This document shows, piece after piece, positions 6,490 through 12,165 of a stretch of DNA of 36,775 bases. This DNA is from a virus. Numbering within the stretch: the first letter of the stretch is position 1; each line of letters opens with the position of its first letter. The notes beneath the pieces are model-generated. The model was not told the DNA's origin and did no database searches. It was given only the letters and a program-made list of their open reading frames with translations. Where the stretch lies: the IMG/VR virus record IMGVR_UViG_3300022200_000014, positions 1-36,775 of that record; one strand, given 5' to 3'. The translations under genes were made by a program, and so were the position numbers.

Positions 6490-6882
6490 ATGTCAAAAAC
6501 TAACGTAAGCGATTTTATCAGCGAGTGTAACGCCGGGATCCTAATGGACAAGTTAGCGGTTTCGCTAAGCGCGGCAGCGTTATCACAAATCACTCATGGC
6601 ATTGGCAGTAAAAAAGCCAAGGTATCAATTGAGTTTACTTTTCAACAAATGGGCGACAATGACCAAGTGATTGTTTCTCACAAACTTTCAACTAGCAACC
6701 CAACTAAGCGCGGCAAAAAGTTTGAAGAAGATATTACCGACACGGCTTTCTTTGTTGGCAAAGGTGGCGAGCTAACTATCAATCAACCAAAGGAAGAGGA
6801 AAGTGGGCAATTTACGCTAAACTCTGACAACGTTGATCGTATTACTGGCGAGATTACTAACGTTCGCCGCCTTTCAAATTAA
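6490..6882 (+). CDS. Conserved phage hypothetical protein (130 aa)
   Basis: The product begins with a short helical region (SDFISECNAGILMDKLAVSL), then a mainly beta region (KVSIEFTFQQMG, VIVSHKLST, TAFFVGKGGELTI). I recall similar proteins of unknown function beside recombination genes in other proteobacterial phages, but cannot name the family. It is flanked by YqaJ and a YfdQ-like protein, each separated by a gap carrying a hairpin. GAGGA lies about 7 bases upstream of the ATG. A recombination-accessory role is inferred from position alone. Confidence 0.7.
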   Translation: MSKTNVSDFISECNAGILMDKLAVSLSAAALSQITHGIGSKKAKVSIEFTFQQMGDNDQVIVSHKLSTSNPTKRGKKFEEDITDTAFFVGKGGELTINQPKEEESGQFTLNSDNVDRITGEITNVRRLSN

Positions 6883-6894
6883 ACAACCCTAAAC

Positions 6895-6912
6895 GGCTGG
6901 TTAGCTCCAGCC
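6895..6912 (+). repeat. Intergenic hairpin 2
   Basis: GGCTGG (6895-6900) and CCAGCC (6907-6912) pair perfectly around a 6-base loop. It is followed by AAAACAG with no T-run, and lies 30 bases before the next start codon in a 60-base gap. Confidence 0.65.
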
Positions 6913-6942
6913 AAAACAGCCATTAAAATAGAGAGATTTACT

Positions 6943-7764
6943 ATGTCATTTACAAAAGAAGCAATTCAGCATTTAGAAAAGTCAGAAGTTCTAGACCGTC
7001 TTAACGTAGAGCTAGGTGGTATTGGGACAAAAGCGCCTGTAATTATTACCCCGGAAGGTTTTAGTTTATCTTGCTTAGAAAAACATATGGAAAACCGAAC
7101 CACTTACCGATTTGATTTTTCAACCAAATCAATTAAAGATTTTGGCGCGTACTGCAAAGAATTTGATATGGCTGGTGGCAAGTGCTTTGTAAATTCAGAT
7201 TGTATGTATGCTCAATCAATTTTTGACCTTGGAACATACGAAGCGCCACTTCATCAACTTCACAAGGCAACACTTCAGCTTGATAAGACCGCAGCATTTA
7301 AATCGCTTTTAAGTTTGTCGGGAAAGCATTTGTCTCAAAAAGACGCAGCTAACTTTGTCGAAGATTGGGCTGACAACGTTGTAGTCACATCTAAGGACGG
7401 TGTTGTTATGACAATCAACCAAGCTGCAAAGCAATTGAGAGAAATCACAATTGAGCAAGTGGCTAAGGTGGATAGCCAGGTAGGTGACTTTGGCGAGTCA
7501 ATGAGCGCATTTGAAAAGATTGAAGCCAAAAATCAAGAGCTGATCCCGGCGTCTATTAAGTTTACGTGCAGCCCTTATCACGGGCTAGGTATGCGAGAGT
7601 TTACAGTTCGCGTTGGCATTATAACTGGTGAACAAAAACCATCTATTAGCCTGCGTATTATTAAGCTTGAAGCGCAAGAAGAAGATATGGCCGAAGAGTT
7701 TAAAGAAATCTTGGTTGATATGTTTGCTGATACACAGTTAGCTACATTCATTGGCAAAGCATAA
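6943..7764 (+). CDS. YfdQ-like protein (DUF2303 family)
   Basis: This 273-residue protein matches the DUF2303 family (PF10065; E. coli prophage YfdQ) in length and layout. The N-terminal half has TYRFDFSTKSIKDFGAYCKEF, then the F-D-LGTYEAPLH region; the centre carries FKSLLSLSGKHLSQKDAANFVEDW; and the C-terminus is beta-rich (FTVRVGIITGEQKPSISLRI). The function of the family is unknown; it is often encoded near phage recombination and SSB genes, as here. A GAGAG ribosome site precedes the ATG. Hairpins occupy the gaps on both sides. Confidence 0.82.
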   Translation: MSFTKEAIQHLEKSEVLDRLNVELGGIGTKAPVIITPEGFSLSCLEKHMENRTTYRFDFSTKSIKDFGAYCKEFDMAGGKCFVNSDCMYAQSIFDLGTYEAPLHQLHKATLQLDKTAAFKSLLSLSGKHLSQKDAANFVEDWADNVVVTSKDGVVMTINQAAKQLREITIEQVAKVDSQVGDFGESMSAFEKIEAKNQELIPASIKFTCSPYHGLGMREFTVRVGIITGEQKPSISLRIIKLEAQEEDMAEEFKEILVDMFADTQLATFIGKA

Positions 7765-7776
7765 TCGTAAACCAAG

Positions 7777-7798
7777 GCCCACTAGCTTGCTGGTGGGC
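7777..7798 (+). repeat. Intergenic hairpin 3 (before ssb)
   Basis: GCCCACTAGC pairs with GCTGGTGGGC (one T-G pair) around a two-base tip, a stem of up to 10 bp. It is followed by TAACAGGAG, the ssb ribosome site, not by a T-run. It may influence ssb translation or mark RNA processing. Confidence 0.75.
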
Positions 7799-7816
7799 TA
7801 ACAGGAGTGAATCAAA

Positions 7817-8341
7817 ATGGCTAGAGGTATAAACAAAGTAATCTTAGTTGGTAATCTAGGTAAAGATCCTGAAGTTCGTTTCACGCCTAACGGCGATGCA
7901 GTGGCTATCTTCACGGTAGCAACATCAGAAACCTGGAAGGACCAACAAGGCGTACAGCAAGAGCGTACCGAGTGGCATAGTATTGTTGTATTTAGAAAGT
8001 TAGCTGAGATTTGCGGCGAGTATTTAAAAAAGGGCTCAAAGGTTTATCTTGAGGGCAAATTGCAAACTAGCAAATGGCAGGACCAGACTACTGGACAGGA
8101 CCGCTACAAAACTGAGATTGTTGTTAGTGAAATGCAAATGCTAGATAGTAATCCTAATGCTGGTGGACATAACCAACAGGCAGCGCCACAAGGAAACCCA
8201 AATAACCAAGGCGGCTACCAAAACAACCAATCTGGTTATCAGAATAACCAACACAACCAGGGCCATTCTGGTAACTACAGCCAAAGCAACAGCCAGGCTA
8301 ACAACCAACAAACAGGCGGTTACGGTAAAAATCGAGGTTAA
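7817..8341 (+). CDS. ssb: Single-stranded DNA-binding protein
   Basis: A 174-residue SSB. The OB fold covers residues 1-110 with the family start ([19 protein letters not shown]), WKDQQG and TEWHSIVVF. It should coat single strands during replication and recombination, working with Erf and the exonuclease. A Gln/Asn/Gly-rich tail (about 112-168) follows, as in bacterial SSBs, but the protein ends in GYGKNRG and lacks the acidic tip (usual DDDIPF-like) that host SSB uses to recruit partners. Missing the tip may stop it recruiting host SSB-interacting proteins. AGGAGTGA precedes the ATG. Confidence 0.92.
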   Translation: MARGINKVILVGNLGKDPEVRFTPNGDAVAIFTVATSETWKDQQGVQQERTEWHSIVVFRKLAEICGEYLKKGSKVYLEGKLQTSKWQDQTTGQDRYKTEIVVSEMQMLDSNPNAGGHNQQAAPQGNPNNQGGYQNNQSGYQNNQHNQGHSGNYSQSNSQANNQQTGGYGKNRG

Positions 8342-8396
8342 TATGTATCAAGATAACACTCAATTTTTTGGTGAAGATAACAAGTAAGGGCAACCT

Positions 8397-8483
8397 ATGG
8401 ATAAGGATACTATTTTAGGCTTTAGAATAACTGTAGTGATCAGCGTGTTATTTTGGTCTGCGGTTTATATGGTGGCGATATGA
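8397..8483 (+). CDS. Tiny membrane protein (28 aa)
   Basis: A short reading frame of 28 codons: after nine residues the rest is one hydrophobic helix (ITVVISVLFWSAVYMV). AAGG lies 9 bases upstream of the ATG, and its stop overlaps the next ATG as ATGA. That coupled junction is the main reason to believe it. Small single-pass phage proteins can affect lysis or the membrane, but no function is shown here. Confidence 0.5.
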   Translation: MDKDTILGFRITVVISVLFWSAVYMVAI

Positions 8484-8707
8484 AAGCAATAACATCATTA
8501 GTAAACAGGCTAGCAGGCAATCAGGCTGGCAATGTGGTTCACACAAACGAAGCAAAAACGGCTGAAGAAGCTTTAGCGGTATTATCTAAGGAAGCTAGAA
8601 AGTCTTTAGTTGAAGCTGGTGTGTGGCGGCAAGAGTTCCACGGCAACGAGATTGTTGCTGTTATCGCTTGTTTTTCTGTTATGAAATCTGAGCTAGATAA
8701 CAAATGA
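8480..8707 (+). CDS. Small hypothetical protein (75 aa)
   Basis: I do not recognise it. The start at 8480 is set by the ATGA overlap with the tiny membrane gene upstream. The product is mostly helical (AKTAEEALAVLSKEARKSL), then a short hydrophobic stretch (IVAVIACFSVM). Its stop overlaps the next start by four bases, so three small genes are chained by ATGA junctions. No function can be inferred beyond its place between ssb and the lysis genes. Confidence 0.6.
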   Translation: MKAITSLVNRLAGNQAGNVVHTNEAKTAEEALAVLSKEARKSLVEAGVWRQEFHGNEIVAVIACFSVMKSELDNK

Positions 8708-8904
8708 ATAGCGTGATTAGAGTTGTATTTGTGCCAAAGAAGTTTAACGCAACTAAGCTAAGCTTAATTGATTACTTAATCGACACAGCAAACTATAATC
8801 AAGCTGAAAAGGTAGCCGTAAAGCAATTAGAGTTAGACGGCTTTAACATAGACGACTTCAACCCGGTGGTTATGGGTGAGCGTAAAATACTAAGAGGCGC
8901 TTAA
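8704..8904 (+). CDS. Small hypothetical protein (66 aa)
   Basis: No family is recognised. The sequence looks like a small alpha/beta unit: a beta start (VIRVVFVPKKF), a helix (LSLIDYLIDTANYNQAEKVAVKQL) and a C-terminal VVMGERKIL. It overlaps the upstream gene by ATGA. A hairpin spans its stop codon. It is the last gene before the endolysin. Confidence 0.6.
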   Translation: MNSVIRVVFVPKKFNATKLSLIDYLIDTANYNQAEKVAVKQLELDGFNIDDFNPVVMGERKILRGA

Positions 8905-8912
8905 TTGCGCCT
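8895..8912 (+). terminator. Weak terminator or attenuator spanning a stop codon (hairpin 4)
   Basis: AGGCGC (8895-8900) pairs with GCGCCT (8907-8912) around TTAATT, which contains the stop codon of the preceding gene. The downstream sequence TTTACTTTG is T-rich but broken, so termination would be partial. It separates the recombination block from the endolysin gene and may reduce early expression of lysis genes. Confidence 0.5.
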
Positions 8913-8933
8913 TTACTTTGAAAAGGAATAATT

Positions 8934-9434
8934 ATGAAACCGCAACAGCTAATGGACCACTTCATTAAGCCGGCCTTAAAATACATGGGCGGCAAGTACG
9001 ACTCAATCAATGCTAGATTTTTATTACTGGTTACCGCAGCAATGGAATCAGAATGTGGTTACTTTGTTAAGCAAGAGGGCGGTGGTCCAGCTTTAGGTAT
9101 TTGGCAGATGGAGCCAAAGACACACGCTGATATTTGGCGCGAGTGTGATGCTTTGCGTGTATCAACTTCATTTAATGTTGATATTATGTCGCTGGGCTGC
9201 GGTATTAATGAAACGTTAGAAGATGATTTAATTCGTTCGCCAATCTATGCTTGTGCTATGGCAAGACTTAAATATGCAATGGACAGAGCCCCATTACCAA
9301 ACTATACCGATTTAGATAATGTTTATGATTACTACAAACGCATATACAACACTGAAGGCGGCGCATCTACTCGCGTTAAATTCTATGAGGTATATAACCG
9401 ATTAAAGTTAGCAAGCGTATCGCTAAAGGATTAA
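8934..9434 (+). CDS. Endolysin, lysozyme/transglycosylase-like
   Basis: A 166-residue protein of the lysozyme-like fold. Glu38 in TAAMESE is the likely catalytic acid, and GGGPALGIWQMEP (49-61) matches the G-x-x-Q element of lytic transglycosylases and related phage proteins. It would cut peptidoglycan glycan strands at lysis. There is no signal peptide, so it should depend on a holin; a 3TM holin lies two genes downstream. AAAAGGA precedes the ATG. Alternative: a virion-associated muralytic protein, less likely given its place beside the holin and far from the virion genes. Confidence 0.75.
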   Translation: MKPQQLMDHFIKPALKYMGGKYDSINARFLLLVTAAMESECGYFVKQEGGGPALGIWQMEPKTHADIWRECDALRVSTSFNVDIMSLGCGINETLEDDLIRSPIYACAMARLKYAMDRAPLPNYTDLDNVYDYYKRIYNTEGGASTRVKFYEVYNRLKLASVSLKD

Positions 9435-9439
9435 TTATG
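9423..9439 (+). repeat. 17-bp direct repeat, copy 1 (stop plus ribosome site plus start)
   Basis: CTAAAGGATTAATTATG at 9423-9439 is repeated exactly at 9601-9617. Each copy includes the end of one gene, a ribosome site and the next ATG. The two copies bracket the 55-codon gene, suggesting its insertion or a duplication at that junction. Confidence 0.9.
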
Positions 9440-9604
9440 AATCAGCCAAGAAACGCCACGCATAAGCGCACAGGAAGTACACGCGAGTTCTATCAGAATG
9501 TTGTCGGCACTAATCTATTCAGACCTTACAGCTTAAAAACTGGAAAGATTATGAATAGATACGTTATCTTTAAACCTGCAAGCGATTCACTTGCAAAGCT
9601 CTAA
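9437..9604 (+). CDS. Small basic hypothetical protein (55 aa) between endolysin and holin
   Basis: A 55-codon gene beginning at the ATG at 9437 with AAAGGA about 7 bases upstream. The product is basic and not hydrophobic: NATHKRTGSTREFYQNVVG, then LFRPYSLKTGKIMNRYVIFKP. I do not recognise a family. It has no membrane segment, so it is not itself a holin or spanin. It is bracketed by the two copies of a 17-bp repeat, which suggests a cassette gained between the two lysis genes. Confidence 0.6.
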   Translation: MNQPRNATHKRTGSTREFYQNVVGTNLFRPYSLKTGKIMNRYVIFKPASDSLAKL

Positions 9605-9617
9605 AGGATTAATTATG
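9601..9617 (+). repeat. 17-bp direct repeat, copy 2
   Basis: This exact copy of 9423-9439 gives the holin gene the same leader as the 55-codon gene before it. The matching sequence ends at the start codon; the downstream codons differ. Confidence 0.9.
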
Positions 9618-10058
9618 TCATTCGACCCACTAAGCGCATTGTTCGACCTTGGCAAGATAGCAATTGAAAAGGTATGGCCGGACCCAGTAAAGCGAGCTGA
9701 AGAGTTGCGAAAACTTGAAGAGCTAAAGCAATCCGGCGACCTGGCAGTTATGCAAGCTGAAGTAAGTTTATTGCTAGGTCAGATAAGCATTAACTTAAAA
9801 GAGGCTGAGCATCAATCGCTATTTGTTGCCGGTTGGCGTCCGTTTGTGGGCTGGTGCGGTGGCCTGGCGTTTGCTTACTCTACAATACTTGAACCAATCG
9901 CCAGGTTTGTAGCTGTAATGGTTGGCTATGCTGGCGAGTTTCCTTCTATCAACAACGATTTAACGATGCAAGTTTTGCTTGGCATGTTGGGGTTGGGTTT
10001 AATGCGAACTTATGAGAAGAAAAACAGCATCGATAATAAAGGCTCAAAACCTGATTAG
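9615..10058 (+). CDS. Holin, 3TM superfamily
   Basis: A 147-residue membrane protein with the pattern of the phage 3TM holin family (PF11351 type). It has an N-terminal amphipathic region with the early motif KVWPDP (19-24), a charged helix, then GWRPFVGWCGGLAFAY (73-88) and a final hydrophobic segment with MLGLGLMRTYEK (124-135). It should form inner-membrane lesions that release the endolysin encoded 180 bases upstream. The ATG at 9615 is chosen because AAAGGA precedes it and the 17-bp leader repeat ends there; an in-frame ATG 8 codons upstream lies inside the preceding gene. Confidence 0.85.
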   Translation: MSFDPLSALFDLGKIAIEKVWPDPVKRAEELRKLEELKQSGDLAVMQAEVSLLLGQISINLKEAEHQSLFVAGWRPFVGWCGGLAFAYSTILEPIARFVAVMVGYAGEFPSINNDLTMQVLLGMLGLGLMRTYEKKNSIDNKGSKPD

Positions 10059-10064
10059 AAAATT

Positions 10065-10086
10065 AACCTATTCTCATTAATGGGTT
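10065..10086 (+). repeat. Intergenic hairpin 5 (after the holin gene)
   Basis: AACCTATT (10065-10072) and AATGGGTT (10079-10086) pair over 8 bp with one T-G pair and a 6-base loop. No T-run follows. It lies just after the holin stop in the 68-base gap. Confidence 0.55.
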
Positions 10087-10126
10087 ACAATATAAACTCG
10101 AAGGTATTAACTATGGAGTGTTTATT

Positions 10127-10219
10127 ATGTCTACTGGACAAAAGCCACGAGATCCAAAGCCTGTTAAACAGCAAGGGCGCAAGCCTGCTAACAAGCCAGG
10201 CAAAAGCAATACAAAGTGA
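10127..10219 (+). CDS. Very small Lys/Pro-rich protein (30 aa)
   Basis: A 30-codon frame starting at 10127 with GGAG 8 bases upstream, the best ribosome site in this stretch. The product is almost entirely Lys, Pro, Gln, Gly and Asn (GQKPRDPKPVKQQGRKPANK) and should be disordered and very basic. Function unknown. It lies in a different frame from a longer reading that could start at 10113; the ribosome site favours this one. Confidence 0.5.
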   Translation: MSTGQKPRDPKPVKQQGRKPANKPGKSNTK

Positions 10220-10229
10220 TTTAATTATA

Positions 10230-10661
10230 ATGGTGGCCTATATGTGCGCCATTTTTGCTTTTAAGCGAAAGATGCTAATACAAGTGCTAGTTTGCTTTGT
10301 TGTATCGGTAGCGTTTTTTCAATCTGATTTAATAGCTAAAATAGAGTCATACCAGGTACACGTTGTTTATCTGATTATATTCTCATTTGCGGCAAGGTAT
10401 TATTTCAGCGAGAAGTATAACAAGCTGTTTTATCCGTGTTTCGTTATGGTCATATTTCAGGGAGTGATGACGGCTGACGCTTTCGTTAATAACTATGAGA
10501 CAATTTTTTCTATTTATTACGAGATTAACACTGCAATTATTCATTGCGTTATCATTTCTGCGGATTTTTGGCGCAGAGGATACCGCTTCAATTGGAGACG
10601 CACTGTTAATCACATACGGGTTTTCGCGGCTAACACTTATAGTTTATCTTGGATATGTTAA
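10230..10661 (+). CDS. Multi-pass membrane protein (143 aa), overlapped at its 3' end
   Basis: This is a strongly hydrophobic product with about four membrane helices (MLIQVLVCFVVSVAFF; VHVVYLIIFSFAARYYF; CFVMVIFQGVM; INTAIIHCVIISADF), then a basic, unlikely-looking tail. The start is uncertain: the ATG at 10230 follows the Lys/Pro-rich gene but has a weak ribosome site, and an in-frame ATG at 10113 would overlap that gene. The last 167 bases overlap another membrane-protein frame (10495-10698) that joins neatly to the next gene. The two may be separate overlapping genes or one gene joined by a +1 shift, with a T6 run at 10503-10508 as a candidate site. Function unknown. Confidence 0.5.
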   Translation: MVAYMCAIFAFKRKMLIQVLVCFVVSVAFFQSDLIAKIESYQVHVVYLIIFSFAARYYFSEKYNKLFYPCFVMVIFQGVMTADAFVNNYETIFSIYYEINTAIIHCVIISADFWRRGYRFNWRRTVNHIRVFAANTYSLSWIC

Positions 10662-10698
10662 TATTAAACAAACATCACTCAACCGGACCAACAAATGA
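10495..10698 (+). CDS. Small two-helix membrane protein (67 aa), overlapping frame
   Basis: A 67-residue product with two hydrophobic segments (FFLFITRLTLQLFIALSFL and ALLITYGFSRLTLIVYLGYV) joined by a short acidic turn. It has no clear ribosome site at 10495, but its stop overlaps the next ATG as ATGA at 10695-10698, the junction type used repeatedly in this operon. That supports translation of this frame. It may be a separate gene inside the 3' part of the 10230 gene, or the true C-terminus of that gene reached by a +1 shift. Function unknown. Confidence 0.5.
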   Translation: MRQFFLFITRLTLQLFIALSFLRIFGAEDTASIGDALLITYGFSRLTLIVYLGYVNIKQTSLNRTNK

Positions 10699-11084
10699 CA
10701 GACGCAACATTAACCAAGCTATTGATTAAATCGAACGAGAACTTATCTAAGTCAGTGGGTGAGCTTAATGAGAAGTTTGGGCGGTTTGTTGAGATAGAAG
10801 CCGCAAGGAGTGAGCGCGAGAAACATCAGCAAGAAGAGATTCAATATCTTCAGGTAGCCACAAGAGAAACAAAAAAGAGTTTACAGCAATACAAAGACGA
10901 TAACGCCGAGGTGTTAAGGCGGTCAAATCGTTTATTCACATTAATGGATAGCGTATCAACCAAGATCATTACCGGTGTGGTTATTATCATATTAATCTCA
11001 GCGGGTATCGTTACATTGCCTAGCATGGTATCTAGTGCCAGCGAAAGCAAAAGCACAGGCGTACAGAGCCATGACAGCAAATAA
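10695..11084 (+). CDS. Coiled-coil protein with C-terminal membrane anchor (129 aa)
   Basis: Residues 1-85 are charged and helical (VGELNEKFGRFVEIEAARSEREKH and following), a probable coiled coil. Residues 91-108 are one hydrophobic helix (IITGVVIIILISAGIV), and a short polar tail follows. This layout puts the coiled coil in the cytoplasm, opposite to an inner-membrane spanin, whose anchor is N-terminal, so I do not call it a spanin. It overlaps genes at both ends (ATGA before; 14 bases with terS after). It may regulate lysis or aid packaging; neither is shown. Confidence 0.6.
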   Translation: MTDATLTKLLIKSNENLSKSVGELNEKFGRFVEIEAARSEREKHQQEEIQYLQVATRETKKSLQQYKDDNAEVLRRSNRLFTLMDSVSTKIITGVVIIILISAGIVTLPSMVSSASESKSTGVQSHDSK

Positions 11085-11718
11085 GAAATCAATTCAACTC
11101 ACATCAGAGCAATTAGATATGGCATCAAAGCTTACGCAGCTTCAGCGTAAGTTTGTTTTAGAGCTTATCAAACCAAAGACCTCACAACGCCAGGCATACT
11201 TAAATGCTGGTGGCACAGCTAAGACAGAATCAGCACAAGACCAGTCAGCAAGTCAAATCATAAGCAATCCTAAGGTTAAAGCCTTTTACAATTCTTTGCT
11301 TAGTTGTATCGCTTCAGATTCGATTATGAGCAAGCAGGAAGCGCTAGAAAGGCTTTCTAAGTCTGCCAGGGCAACAATACACGACATTTGTACGTTTAAG
11401 TTTGTAGAGGTTGTTAGTAAGGATTCTGAAGGTAACGAAAAGATTGAAATGAATACAGTATGGGAAATGAAATGTACTGATGAAATAGATCCTGTTATCG
11501 CGGCTTCAATCAAGTCAGTTACCTTTACCAAGTCGGGCCCAAAGATTGAAATGTACGATAGCAACGGTTCAATCAAGATCCTTGCTGATATGCAAGGCTG
11601 GAATGCTCCACGTAAACAAGAGATTACCGGCAAAGACGGCCAGGCTTTAGAGTTGAAAGCCGATGTAAGCGCACCGGAGATAGCCAGCGCCTTAGCTGGT
11701 TTGATGAGTAAACTATAA
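11071..11718 (+). CDS. Terminase small subunit
   Basis: A 215-residue protein of the Terminase_2 type (PF03592-like). The N-terminal DNA-recognition region has LTQLQRKFVLELIKPKTSQRQAYLNAGG (about 21-48), the typical LT..Q..F...Y....N.T.A..AG pattern, followed by SAQDQSASQIISNPKV. It should recognise the packaging site and deliver DNA to the large subunit; in headful phages the pac site often lies in this gene. The start at 11071 is chosen over an in-frame ATG at 11035 because that one lies well within the preceding gene. Its stop shares a base with the next start (TAATG). Unusually, a GIY-YIG gene separates it from the large subunit. Confidence 0.82.
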   Translation: MTANKKSIQLTSEQLDMASKLTQLQRKFVLELIKPKTSQRQAYLNAGGTAKTESAQDQSASQIISNPKVKAFYNSLLSCIASDSIMSKQEALERLSKSARATIHDICTFKFVEVVSKDSEGNEKIEMNTVWEMKCTDEIDPVIAASIKSVTFTKSGPKIEMYDSNGSIKILADMQGWNAPRKQEITGKDGQALELKADVSAPEIASALAGLMSKL

Positions 11719-12152
11719 TGATCAAAGCAAATAATCTAGAAAAAACAATAAGCGACAACCTGAACAGAATAGCTAAGGTGTTTGCAGATGAATTTACCTT
11801 GGACTCTATAGATCTAGTTAGGGAAGGCTTTGCCAATTACCTAAATGTAATAGTTGAGCATCCGTGTGATTCAAAATCTAGCGAGATCCCATTCAGTAAA
11901 TTCAATTGCGTTTATTTTTTAATGGACGGTGATTACGTTGCTTATGTTGGTCAGACGTCCCATCTTAGCGCAAGAGTATCAACTCACGTTGCTGACGGGA
12001 AAGAGTTCGATTCGGTTTCATGGGTTTGTGTGGAATCTAGCGAAATGCTATTGGTCGAAGCATTCAACATAGCGCATCACAATCCATCGTTAAATGTTGA
12101 AATGGCTGGAATGAAAGAGCTTGTTTTAATGGTTGCTAAAAGAGTTAGCTAA
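11718..12152 (+). CDS. GIY-YIG family nuclease between the terminase genes
   Basis: A 144-residue protein. Residues 64-126 form a GIY-YIG domain: V65-Y66-F67 (the GIY part), Y76-V77-G78-Q79 (the YIG part), R86 and H90, E114 as the metal-binding glutamate, and N126 after PSL. The key catalytic residues are therefore present. GIY-YIG enzymes cut DNA; small phage versions act as homing endonucleases, repair or resolvase-like nucleases. There is no obvious extra DNA-binding domain, only an N-terminal helical region. The TAATG join to terS and placement 13 bases before terL suggest co-expression with packaging genes, where HNH nucleases sometimes assist terminase in other phages; a packaging role here is inference. 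Confidence 0.72.
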   Translation: MIKANNLEKTISDNLNRIAKVFADEFTLDSIDLVREGFANYLNVIVEHPCDSKSSEIPFSKFNCVYFLMDGDYVAYVGQTSHLSARVSTHVADGKEFDSVSWVCVESSEMLLVEAFNIAHHNPSLNVEMAGMKELVLMVAKRVS

Positions 12153-12165
12153 AAGGTGGGATAGC

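Noticed and set aside
8157-8387. A Thr/Lys-rich frame overlapping ssb and passing its stop, possibly a frameshifted SSB tail
   Set aside because: Composition is the shifted shadow of the Gln/Asn tail and its end lacks the Phe-terminated acidic tip; no slippery site is evident.
8343-8387. A 14-codon frame with a GAGG just upstream
   Set aside because: Too short, and there is no coupling to the next start; mentioned only with the SSB observation.
10695-11084. Spanin (Rz-like)
   Set aside because: The membrane segment is C-terminal, so the coiled coil would be cytoplasmic.
11286-11633. A 115-residue antisense frame in the terminase small-subunit gene
   Set aside because: It lies entirely within a well-supported gene and its composition is a mirror of that gene.
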